Below are positions 32,265 to 40,160 of a stretch of DNA of 64,000 nt, in pieces. Position 1 is the first letter of the stretch, and each line of letters opens with the position of its first letter. A program made the position numbers and the translations under genes. This DNA is from Natrinema altunense (GTDB lineage Archaea; Halobacteriota; Halobacteria; Halobacteriales; Natrialbaceae), in contig NZ_JNCS01000001.1 of NCBI RefSeq assembly GCF_000731985.1, forward strand, positions 558,001 through 622,000. The letters are read 5' to 3'. The notes beneath the pieces are model-generated. The model saw only the letters and a program-made list of their open reading frames with translations. It did no database searches and had not been told where the DNA came from.

Positions 32265-33262
32265 TAGCGATTCTCACCTCCATCCGCCCTGCCGTACAGA
32301 TTCAAGGGTTTGATTATCTCAATATACTCCTCTCTCACCTGATCCCGAGGAATCTTCGTATACAAGTCCATCACTTCGCGGTCACCGTCACCCCGCAGGT
32401 ACCGGGTGAAGTGGTCCGGCATCCCGTTATTCCGCATCAAACTGGTGAAGATCGTCCTGTAGTAGTGCGGCGTGAATTTGTGGTGCCACCGGTCCTCATC
32501 CTCCGTTTCCATCACACCTGCCTTCACAGCTGCTCGACGAATTTCCCGGCGAATCCGCTCACGCTTCACCCGGCCACCGTGAATACCTGTAAACAGGTAC
32601 TCCGACTCATCCGAGGAAATCGCCTGCAACCGGCGAATCGCCTGAATGCTTTCATCATCCAACGGATTCACCGTCTCGTGACCACCCTTCCTGTCCGTAA
32701 ACCGGATAAAACCATCTTCCAGCATCAAGTCACTCTCCTTCACCGTCAAGACCTCACGGACCCGGGCACCCGTCTTCGCCATCAAGATAGCCGCCGCCTT
32801 ATCCCGTGGATCCGGGATATTCCGGATGATTTCCCTGCCGTTCTCCCAGGTCGCGGTCTCCGGACGAGGACGCTTCTTCTTCGGGATCTCCTCCAACACT
32901 ACAGCCGCAGGATTACCAGTGATATCCTCGAACCGTGGCCGCTTCATCGCCCAAGTATAGAACGCGGACAACGACTCGATGTACCGCCGCTTCGTATTCT
33001 GCGCCACATCCCTATCATTCAGATCCAGGACGTACTCCTCGACGTCACCGACCGTTACATCAGAGGGATGCACCTCAGGGAAGAACTCGTGGAAGAACCT
33101 GGCCGCAGTCCTACTATACGAATTCAAGGTTCGACGCGAACTGGACTTGTTCGTAGAATCCTTGCTGCGAAGCCAATCGTTGATGCACTTGTGCTTGTTC
33201 TCGAAGACTCTCCGCTCCCACTCATCAGCATCCAGCAAGACATCATACTTCTTCGACGCCAT
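32264..33262 (-). CDS. Tyrosine recombinase / integrase
   Basis: 332 residues from ATG 33262. N-terminal SAM-like DNA-binding domain (about 20-110), catalytic domain with Arg in TGARVREV (about 167-169), Lys192 in RKGGHE, H-x-x-R in PHYYRT (His266, Arg269), and nucleophile Tyr301 in DLYTKI. This XerC/D-like enzyme would integrate and excise the element. The gene lies at the right edge and is preceded by a ribbon-helix-helix gene ending one base upstream of its start codon. Its C-terminus GENR belongs to the repeated junction. Confidence 0.9.
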   Translation of the reverse strand: MASKKYDVLLDADEWERRVFENKHKCINDWLRSKDSTNKSSSRRTLNSYSRTAARFFHEFFPEVHPSDVTVGDVEEYVLDLNDRDVAQNTKRRYIESLSAFYTWAMKRPRFEDITGNPAAVVLEEIPKKKRPRPETATWENGREIIRNIPDPRDKAAAILMAKTGARVREVLTVKESDLMLEDGFIRFTDRKGGHETVNPLDDESIQAIRRLQAISSDESEYLFTGIHGGRVKRERIRREIRRAAVKAGVMETEDEDRWHHKFTPHYYRTIFTSLMRNNGMPDHFTRYLRGDGDREVMDLYTKIPRDQVREEYIEIIKPLNLYGRADGGENR

Positions 33263-33263
33263 T

Positions 33264-33764
33264 CTAAGCAACACCCCCGGACTCTTCCTCAGCGAGTTTC
33301 CAACCCCAGCCACGCTCGTACTGCACCTTATCCTGAGCCGCCAGGAAGTACAACTGGTTCTCCACCGGACCCAACAGGACATCGTTCAAAATCCCAGACT
33401 CCACGATCCTCTGGATAATCTCCTCCAGGGACTGGTACTGATCTGTCAATACCTCCTGCTTCAAAGTCTCTGGATCAAAGCTGACAGCCTCCGTCGACTC
33501 TGACTCCTTCTCCTCCAATCGACGCTGAAGCTGTTCGACTTCTTCCTCAAGTTCCTGAACCCGTGACTGACTGCCGTCAGGCTGCACCAATCCATATTCC
33601 CTGTAGGACCGTGCTTCGTTGATTAGGTTCTGGAGGTAGCGGGACAGGGAGATATCCTGGTCATCTGCTTCTTCTCTCCACTGCTCCGCGACCTCGTTTT
33701 CGGGGTAGATTTTCACCGCGCACCGGTCTTCAGAAAGTTTCACGTACTCGTCATTGTCCGTCAT
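33264..33764 (-). CDS. Ribbon-helix-helix/coiled-coil partner of integrase
   Basis: 166 residues. N-terminus has an RHH-like strand and helices (CAVKIYPENEVAEQ ... ISLSRYLQNLINEAR), the middle a long coiled coil (about 68-105), then an acidic helical C-terminus. Likely a directionality or regulatory factor for the recombinase, inferred from operon position. Confidence 0.6.
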   Translation of the reverse strand: MTDNDEYVKLSEDRCAVKIYPENEVAEQWREEADDQDISLSRYLQNLINEARSYREYGLVQPDGSQSRVQELEEEVEQLQRRLEEKESESTEAVSFDPETLKQEVLTDQYQSLEEIIQRIVESGILNDVLLGPVENQLYFLAAQDKVQYERGWGWKLAEEESGGVA

Positions 33765-33832
33765 AATTCATCGCCTCCACACCGCCGTATCTCTATAACC
33801 GGCTCAAAACCTTTTATTCGTTTGGTGATACT

Positions 33833-33853
33833 TCGGCACTGTATGAGTGCCGA
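33833..33853. promoter_or_regulatory. Perfect inverted repeat upstream of integrase operon
   Basis: TCGGCACT-GTATG-AGTGCCGA, eight-base arms. It lies upstream of a TATA-like AATAAAAGG in the direction of the integrase operon and could be an operator or part of the recombination site. Confidence 0.55.
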
Positions 33854-33871
33854 GGCCGATTTTCGACCGAT

Positions 33872-33894
33872 AAAAAAAACGCGAGGAACCCTCG
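33872..33894 (-). terminator. Hairpin plus T-run terminator of HEPN gene
   Basis: On the minus strand CGAGG-GTT-CCTCG is followed by CG and eight T residues, directly downstream of the HEPN gene. Confidence 0.6.
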
Positions 33895-33920
33895 AGCCCG
33901 TTGGAAGGCTACGAGGGAAC

Positions 33921-34532
33921 TCAATTGGTGAGTTCCGCCCACTTCTCCAAGACCGAGTTCAGTAACTCGAGATATGCCTCACAAACATCCGGAATAGGCA
34001 TCTCAGTATATTCATCGGGGACTTCGTGTAGGTTCCCACCTGTATCTTCGAAATCGACGAAATAGTATCGGGTCATTTCATCCGTCGGCTTCTCCACAGC
34101 TGAGTGGGTCTCTCCCTCCTCGGGAAGGGCCGATTCGCCGCTGATCGCACCCTCGGCCGGTTCTTGTACGCGGTTGGTCGAAACCTGAGGCCCGGAGGTA
34201 ATCGATGACCGGTTCGGAGACGTTCGAACGATAATGCCAGCCTCGTCCTCGTTTAGATTCACGACTTCTCGTTTCACCAATGACGGGCGGTCGTGAATCA
34301 CGAAATTCCGCTTGTGTCGCATGAATCTGGCCAGTTCGTGGTTCCAATGTGTCTCGTCGGACGTTTCGGAAGCCCGTTTGTCGATATCCAATTCCAGTGT
34401 CTCGGTGACGGCCCGAGCAGCCGCCAAGAAGGCATCTAAATTATATCGGACGTGATCCTCGTTGTCCGCCTGACGGAGACGGTTCAAGAAGTATTCTGCT
34501 TCCTGATATTTATATCTCGCAAGTTCGGTCAT
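33921..34532 (-). CDS. HEPN-domain protein, putative RNase
   Basis: 203 residues. Residues 5-110 form a HEPN-like helical bundle with the RNase signature R-x4-H at RNFVIH (Arg75-His80). HEPN RNases act as toxins or as defence effectors that cut RNA. The C-terminal half is acidic and contains a beta-rich domain (MTRYYFVDFEDTGG). There is no adjacent MNT antitoxin. Composition is intermediate, so it could be the last gene of the element or a boundary insertion. Transcribed away from the chromosome toward the integrase. Confidence 0.65.
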   Translation of the reverse strand: MTELARYKYQEAEYFLNRLRQADNEDHVRYNLDAFLAAARAVTETLELDIDKRASETSDETHWNHELARFMRHKRNFVIHDRPSLVKREVVNLNEDEAGIIVRTSPNRSSITSGPQVSTNRVQEPAEGAISGESALPEEGETHSAVEKPTDEMTRYYFVDFEDTGGNLHEVPDEYTEMPIPDVCEAYLELLNSVLEKWAELTN

Positions 34533-35189
34533 ACTCGTACATCAGTGGTTGCATCGGTATTACTGTCCGCTTCTTACTGTTCTGTCTTTCCGAACGCTCG
34601 TTTGTGTACGATAACGCACCACGTGCTCGACGGACGATTTCAGAGCGTTTCGTCCGTGTCGTCGCTGTGGCTGAGAACTGAATAGATATCTGATCTCTTC
34701 GAGTCGGCCTAACTACGGTACCACTGACCGTCACGACACACTTGATCATAGCTGTCCGAGCAGTGTCAAGGTCGTTTCGGTTGTTACTAGAGACACTGTC
34801 TCTCGTCTAAGAGCATCAGTTCCAGTAACGAAGCCCAAACGAACGACCGTGCTTTCAACCCGTGCATTCGAGCCAGCGGGCGCTGTAGTCGAAACTGTTG
34901 CTGGCGCGGATGAGTTAACTTCGATCAGTGAGACCGGCCGGTTCGACGGCGCGCAGTCCGTACCACCACTTGCGGTCGGCGTCGGTCTCGGGGGTTCCGA
35001 CCCGGACTCTTGTCGGCGGCCGAGCACCCGATCCGATGAAAGCCCGGCGTCACCGGTGGCGGTGATCGTCACTCCGAGTGGCAGTCGGCGAGCGCGGACT
35101 CGAGTAGACGGGTATTTTCCGATGGGTCCCTTCTAGGCGGTCATGCACTCGGAAACGGAGGATGCTAGTTTGCTCGAGAGGCCCGCCCG
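34533..35189. other. Intergenic region, possible gene remnant
   Basis: No frame is convincing. Overlapping frames on both strands (34746-35072 minus; 34849-35136 plus) have low-complexity S/T/P composition. The stretch marks the change from lower to higher GC and may contain a decayed gene at the former insertion edge. Confidence 0.35.
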
Positions 35190-35930
35190 ATGAACCCGAC
35201 TCGCGTCGACTTTGCGGTCGACCTCGCCTACGGGATCATGATCTTCGCTGCGGTCGCGCTTATCGTTGCAGCGGGGACCGGAATCGGCATCGCGTTCGGA
35301 CTCGGCGTGTTGGCCTCCTACGTCATCCACGTCGCGTGGAAGATGGCCCGGTTCGATCCCGATTGGATGACCACCGAAGTCGCCGAACGCGTCGAAGAGA
35401 CGGTTAGCGACACGGTTAGCAAGGAAGTCGAAGAAACCGTCAGCGATACAGTGGGCAAAGAAGTCGAGGAAACGGTTAGCGATACAGTGAGTAAAGAGGT
35501 CGAAGAAACCGTCAGCGGTACGGTTAGCAAAGAAGTCGAGGAAACGGTTAGCGATACAGTGAGTAAAGAGGTCGAAGAAACCGTCAGCGACACGGTCAGC
35601 AAAGAGGTCGAGGAGACGGTTAGCGATACAGTGAGCAAAGAAGTCGAAGAAACCGTCAGCGATACGGTCAGCAAAGAGGTCGACGACGTAGCCGAACGAG
35701 TCGGGGAGACGGTCAGCGAGGACGTGACCAAGACGGTCGAAGAAACCGTTACTGACACGGTCAGCAAGGAGGTCGAGGAAACCGTCAGCGATACCGTCAG
35801 TGAGGAAGTCGAGAAGACCGTCAGCGAGGCAGTCGACGGCTCGACCGACGGCGAATCGGCCGAGACGGATGCTGATTCGGACCGCGACGGACGAGCGGAA
35901 TCGCGTCCCTCGAGTTCGGAAGCAGAGTAA
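35190..35930 (+). CDS. Membrane-anchored coiled-coil repeat protein, 246 aa
   Basis: Two membrane helices in the first 50 residues (IMIFAAVALIVAAGTGIGIA), then about 12 copies of a 12-residue repeat with consensus EVEETVSDTVSK, and an acidic Ser-rich tail. The hydrophobic spacing predicts a long amphipathic helix on the cytoplasmic side, similar to apolipoprotein- or LEA-like repeats that lie on membranes. Function unknown. Confidence 0.7.
   Translation: MNPTRVDFAVDLAYGIMIFAAVALIVAAGTGIGIAFGLGVLASYVIHVAWKMARFDPDWMTTEVAERVEETVSDTVSKEVEETVSDTVGKEVEETVSDTVSKEVEETVSGTVSKEVEETVSDTVSKEVEETVSDTVSKEVEETVSDTVSKEVEETVSDTVSKEVDDVAERVGETVSEDVTKTVEETVTDTVSKEVEETVSDTVSEEVEKTVSEAVDGSTDGESAETDADSDRDGRAESRPSSSEAE
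35391..35822 (+). repeat. 36-bp tandem repeats
   Basis: About 12 units of 36 bases encoding the 12-residue repeat. Units alternate between synonymous versions (GTTAGC/GTCAGC; ACAGTG/ACGGTC), so the protein repeat is conserved more strictly than the DNA. Confidence 0.85.
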
Positions 35931-35984
35931 TCAGTTCGGGTCGGACTCGGGCCAACGGCGGCCGCGAGACGCACAGCGGACGGC

Positions 35985-36608
35985 CTAGTCCCGTGACCGC
36001 CGGAACGCGCGGACGGTATCCCGTGTCCCCGACTCGGCGTCGACCTCGCGGAGCCCTAACTCGGTAAACACGCGGTTCCAATTGCGGTGGTACAGCGGGA
36101 AGTCGTCGTTGACGTAGCTCACGTCCGGCTCGGCCGACTGCGACTGATCGCTCTCGCCTTCGTTCTCGACGGTAACGAGAAGGTCGGCGGTGATCCGAGT
36201 CAGTTCTTCGAGGACCCACTCGGCGTCGGGGTGGAGGTGCTGGAGCGTTTCCACGGAGTAGACGGCGTCGAAGCGGTCGTCCGCGAAATCGCCGACGACG
36301 GCTTCGATCGTGTCGTGATAAAACGTCCCATCGGCAGCGAGGTCGGGGTAGGTCTCCGCCATCACGTCGAACGCGTCGTCGTTGACGTCGATTCCGTGCA
36401 GGTCTTCGAAGCCGTGATCGTGGAGGTGTGCGAGGTGACGGCCCGAACTACAGCCGAGTTCGAGGACGGCCGCGTCTCGGCCGACGAACCGCTCGAGTCG
36501 ACTGCGGACCGCCTCGCTGCGCTTGTCGGGGCCGTAGTGGGCGTAATATTCCGGTGAGTACGCACCGGTCCGCTCTGCCCATTGGCGACGGACCTCGTTA
36601 GAATTCAC
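35985..36608 (-). CDS. Class I SAM-dependent methyltransferase
   Basis: 207 residues with the Rossmann motif AVLELGCSSGRHL (about 47-59), acidic motif II GIDVNDDA (about 73), and a motif IV-like YSVETLQHL. Full length for a small-molecule methyltransferase of the Methyltransf_11 type. Substrate unknown. Starts at ATG 36608. Confidence 0.75.
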   Translation of the reverse strand: MNSNEVRRQWAERTGAYSPEYYAHYGPDKRSEAVRSRLERFVGRDAAVLELGCSSGRHLAHLHDHGFEDLHGIDVNDDAFDVMAETYPDLAADGTFYHDTIEAVVGDFADDRFDAVYSVETLQHLHPDAEWVLEELTRITADLLVTVENEGESDQSQSAEPDVSYVNDDFPLYHRNWNRVFTELGLREVDAESGTRDTVRAFRRSRD

Positions 36609-37058
36609 GTGCGGTATTCACGGTGCGCACCTAAAGGCTAGTCGACTCCACCCGCAGTGTCTCGGCCCATTATACAACTCTAATAGCGTTTATATCTGTT
36701 TCAGCGGGATCCCACCGAGAGATCACAGTTTCCAAAGGGGTTTTCGCTCTCCGACTCGAGCCGAATGCGCTTCCCAGTACGTCGAATGTCGAAATCGATC
36801 GCCCGGTGACGAGGCAGGAATCGGGGCGTGAGACGGATCCGAGAGCGGAAACGACGAGGTGGTGACGAGTCCCAAAGGAGCAATACAAGTACGAACAGCC
36901 GTGATGTCGGCAGCGAATCGCTTGTCGATGAAGGTCACCCACTCGCGAGCCTGCAGTCGTCGATAGGGTATTCGTCGAACGTCGACAGATCGATCGAAAA
37001 AATATGAGTTATAGGTCTGGAGTCGAGCGGTTGATATACCGGCCCACACGATCCAATA
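36609..37058. other. Intergenic region, no gene seen
   Basis: About 450 bases between divergent genes. Short frames have no coding character. AT-rich stretches near 36995-37010 (AAAAAATATGAG) likely belong to the promoter of the oxidoreductase gene. Confidence 0.4.
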
Positions 37059-38441
37059 ATGTCTGGTAAATACGACTTAGTAATCGTCGGCGGCGGTATC
37101 AGTGGTGCGTCGCTTCTGTACACGACCGCAAAGTTCACTGATATCGATTCGATCGCCCTGATCGAGAAGGAATCCGAGATCGCAGCGATCAACTCCCACC
37201 ACACGAACAACTCTCAGACCCTCCACTTCGGGGACATCGAGACCAACTACACGCTCGAGAAGGCCGAAGAGGTCAAAGAGGGAGCGGAACTCCTCGCCGG
37301 ATATCTGGAGAACCACGACCCCGACCGGGAGATGCACGCCAAGCGCAGCAAGATGGTGCTGGGGGTCGGTGAGGAGGAAGTCGCGGAACTCGAGGAACGC
37401 TACGAGGACGAGGGCTTCGGCGACCTCTTCCCGAAACTCCGGCCGATCGACCGCGAGGAGATCGGCGAACTCGAACCGAAAGTCGTCGAGGGCCGCGATC
37501 CCTCGAAGGAGATGCTCGCACTCCAGACGCCGGACGGCTACGTCGTCGACTACGGCGAGACGACGAAATCGTTCGTCGAGGAGGCGAACGCCGAGGCGAA
37601 CGTCGACGTCTTCACCGGAACGGCAGTCGAGGACATCACGCCGACGCTCGACGGCTACACGATCGCAACGACCGACGGCCGCTTCGATTGTGACGCGACC
37701 GTCGTCGCCGCTGGCTCCCACAGCCTCCAGATGGCCAAGGAACTCGGCTACGGCCAGGACAAGGTCTTGCTCCCCATCGCAGGGAGTTTCTTCCTCGCGG
37801 ACGACCTCCTGAACGGCAAGGTCTACACCCTCCAGATGAAGAAACTGCCCTTCGCGGCCGTCCACGGCGACGCGGACGTCCACGACGGCAGTATTACGCG
37901 ATTCGGACCGACCGCGAAACTCGTTCCGACGCTCGAGCGCGGCCGCATCTCGACCGTAAAGGACTTCCTCGACGTCTTCGGACTGAACGCGGCGGCGTTC
38001 CTCAGTTACGCCAACATCCTCTCCGATCGCATCCTCCTGCCGTACGTGCTTCGGAACCTCGTCTACGATCTCCCGAACGTCGGCCGGAAGCAGTTCCTGC
38101 CCCACGTCCAGAAGGTCGTCCCGAGCGTCGAACTCGAGGACATCGAACGCGCGAAGGGGTACGGCGGCGTCCGACCGCAGATCGTCGACACCAAGAACAA
38201 GTCCCTGGACATGGGCGAGGCCAAGATCGTCGGCGACGACGTCATCTTCAACATCACGCCGTCGCCGGGTGCCTCGACGTGTCTCAAGAACGCCATGCGC
38301 GACACGCACACGCTGCTCGAGTTCCTCGACGGCGAGTACGAGTTCGACGAGGAGGCGTTCCGATCGGCGACGATCGACAACTTCCCGCGTGCCGGCGATT
38401 CCGACGGGCCGAAAGCGGTCAAACCCAGCGCGGACGACTGA
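37059..38441 (+). CDS. Malate:quinone-oxidoreductase-like FAD enzyme
   Basis: 460 residues. FAD-binding GxGxxG at the N-terminus (IVGGGISGASLLY, about 8-20), then HHTNNSQTLHFGDIETNY, and C-terminal GYGGVRPQIVD and TPSPGASTCLKNA, which belong to the malate:quinone oxidoreductase family. It would oxidise malate to oxaloacetate and pass electrons to menaquinone at the membrane. Related FAD-dependent 2-hydroxyacid dehydrogenases are the alternative. A TATA-like stretch lies upstream. Confidence 0.75.
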   Translation: MSGKYDLVIVGGGISGASLLYTTAKFTDIDSIALIEKESEIAAINSHHTNNSQTLHFGDIETNYTLEKAEEVKEGAELLAGYLENHDPDREMHAKRSKMVLGVGEEEVAELEERYEDEGFGDLFPKLRPIDREEIGELEPKVVEGRDPSKEMLALQTPDGYVVDYGETTKSFVEEANAEANVDVFTGTAVEDITPTLDGYTIATTDGRFDCDATVVAAGSHSLQMAKELGYGQDKVLLPIAGSFFLADDLLNGKVYTLQMKKLPFAAVHGDADVHDGSITRFGPTAKLVPTLERGRISTVKDFLDVFGLNAAAFLSYANILSDRILLPYVLRNLVYDLPNVGRKQFLPHVQKVVPSVELEDIERAKGYGGVRPQIVDTKNKSLDMGEAKIVGDDVIFNITPSPGASTCLKNAMRDTHTLLEFLDGEYEFDEEAFRSATIDNFPRAGDSDGPKAVKPSADD

Positions 38442-39034
38442 GCGGTCGGACGACGACAGTGCCGTTCGGCCGTCCGTCTCGTGTCGGGACAGGACGCGAC
38501 GTTGGAACGAGATCCGGTCAGTGTCTTACTGTCCCGTCGTGACGCCGCGTCCGGCAATTATCTCCTGAATGAGGGTATGCCGTTCCACGTACGATAGTAT
38601 AGTTCTATCCGAACAATATTGGTGGCGTCCAAAAGCTAATTATTGTGCGTCTCTATGGCTAACTATTCCCGTATTATGTTCATTATCGGCTCTCTGAAAG
38701 ACGTTTTGAAGAAACAATACGAATTTATTCTGAATGTTGTTTTGTGTTCTCCCTCCTACGAGATCCTACTAACGACCTCCATACGGGGTTGATATCGACA
38801 CTCCTCGAGAGTCAAGTCGAACCAGAATTTACACAATTGCACTATATATGGAGTAGTGTCTGAACTGCTAACTTCTCCATAGTAGGACACGGAGAGACGG
38901 TGACCGCTCCGCCAGTGGCCGTTGCCCTGTGCTCTCACTGCGATCCGGGATGGGAGTTCGACGTCGTTCGCTTCGTGATCTCGCCCGTTTCGCTGGTCGG
39001 TCTCGCACGGTTCTCGAGGTCGGCCCCCGTTTTC
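38442..39034. other. AT-rich intergenic region
   Basis: Nearly 600 bases without a credible gene between convergent genes. The part 38570-38900 is markedly AT-rich for this chromosome (for example TACGATAGTATAGTTCTATC), possibly a trace of an old insertion. Confidence 0.4.
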
Positions 39035-40042
39035 TTACGGATCACTGTCCGCCGTCACGTATCCGTAGCTGTCGCGCTGCCCGGACCCGAACAGGGCTCG
39101 CACGTCGTCGATGTCACCGCGTGCCGACAGTGCCACGAGGAGTTTGATTCGGGCTTTGTGAGCGGGGAGGTCCGATCCGAACACGACCCCGGCCTCCTCG
39201 AGGGCCTTGGCTCCGCCGTCGGAGCCGTACACGGGGGACACGACCCCATCACGACACCGGGTCGTGACGACGACGACGACATCGTCGTCGATCGCGGACT
39301 CGATAGCGGACGCCACGTCGGTAGGAACGTTTCCGAGCCCGAGCGCGTCGACGACGAGCCCGTCGACGCCGCGGTCGACGGCGTGCCGGATCGCGCTTCC
39401 ATCGGTGTCCGTCGATGTCGTCACTACCTCCACGGTAGCGGTTATCGTCCGGGCCGGGATCGTTGCCGAGAGGCTCTCCGGCCGACGGTAGAACCAGAAC
39501 CCCTCGGGTGTCCGTTCGGCGACGAGTCCGTAGTCCCCCGAATCGTAGGCATCGAGATTGCTACTGTGTCGTTTCGTCACGGCTCGCGCGGCGTGCAGCT
39601 GCTCGTTGAACAAGACGTAGACGCCGTCTTGAACGTGGTCGTGGGCCGCCGCATCCAGCGCCCCACGTACGTTCGCCGGGCCGTCGGGACTGATCTCGTC
39701 GTGGGTTCGTTGTGCCCCGGTCAGAACCACGGGTACGTCCACGTCGAGCACGAGATCGAGATAGTAGGCCGTTTCTTCGATCGTGTCCGTCCCGTGAAAC
39801 ACAACGACGCCGTCCACGTCGGCTGCGGCGGCTCGAATCCGATCTCCGATCGCCTCGAGGTCGTCGGTGGTGAGCTCGGAACTCGGAAGCTGCGTGAGCT
39901 GTTCCAATCGCACGTCGACACGATCGAAAACGCCGGAATAGGCAGCGGCCAATTCCTGTACCGATTCGGTCGGAACGGCACCCGCTCCGGTCGAGGTACT
40001 CGCGATCGTCCCTCCAGTCGCGACGACGTGTACGGATCGCAT
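39035..40042 (-). CDS. L-asparaginase
   Basis: 335 residues. The first catalytic Thr lies in TGGTIAST (about 9-16) and the second in VFHGTDTIEETA (about 80-91), the two active-site signatures of bacterial-type asparaginases. It hydrolyses asparagine to aspartate and ammonia; no signal peptide, so cytoplasmic. It lies 118 bases downstream of the NhaC-like gene on the same strand; both could serve use of asparagine or of related amino acids. Confidence 0.85.
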   Translation of the reverse strand: MRSVHVVATGGTIASTSTGAGAVPTESVQELAAAYSGVFDRVDVRLEQLTQLPSSELTTDDLEAIGDRIRAAAADVDGVVVFHGTDTIEETAYYLDLVLDVDVPVVLTGAQRTHDEISPDGPANVRGALDAAAHDHVQDGVYVLFNEQLHAARAVTKRHSSNLDAYDSGDYGLVAERTPEGFWFYRRPESLSATIPARTITATVEVVTTSTDTDGSAIRHAVDRGVDGLVVDALGLGNVPTDVASAIESAIDDDVVVVVTTRCRDGVVSPVYGSDGGAKALEEAGVVFGSDLPAHKARIKLLVALSARGDIDDVRALFGSGQRDSYGYVTADSDP

Positions 40043-40160
40043 ACCCGGTACTGATAGACAGGATACGTATACCGATTATGATTAGCCATCCCTCGCCACG
40101 AAGAGAGAGCGGCCGAGACGCGCCGCCTTCCGATGGCCCGAAACCGGATACGACGACCGG

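Larger units (their letters stand above)
1..33900. mobile_element. Integrated conjugation-type element, left end outside window
   Basis: The stretch up to about 33.9 kb is lower in GC than what follows, packed with short overlapping genes, and carries conjugation ATPases, membrane channel and pilin-like genes, its own tRNA genes, a TnpB transposon and a tyrosine recombinase at the right edge. Together these point to an integrative conjugative element or integrated plasmid of a haloarchaeon. The right boundary is inferred from the integrase position (ends 33764), the composition change, and the terminator near 33880; the HEPN gene at 33921-34532 may still belong to it. No attachment-site repeat can be paired because the left end is absent. 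Confidence 0.75.

Noticed and set aside
34746-35072. 108-codon minus-strand frame at the element border
   Set aside because: Low complexity and an overlapping frame on the other strand; no start context or family.
35391-35822. CRISPR-like array
   Set aside because: Repeats are contiguous, in frame and without unique spacers; they encode a coiled-coil protein.
37077-38309. 410-codon minus-strand frame
   Set aside because: Antisense shadow of the FAD oxidoreductase.
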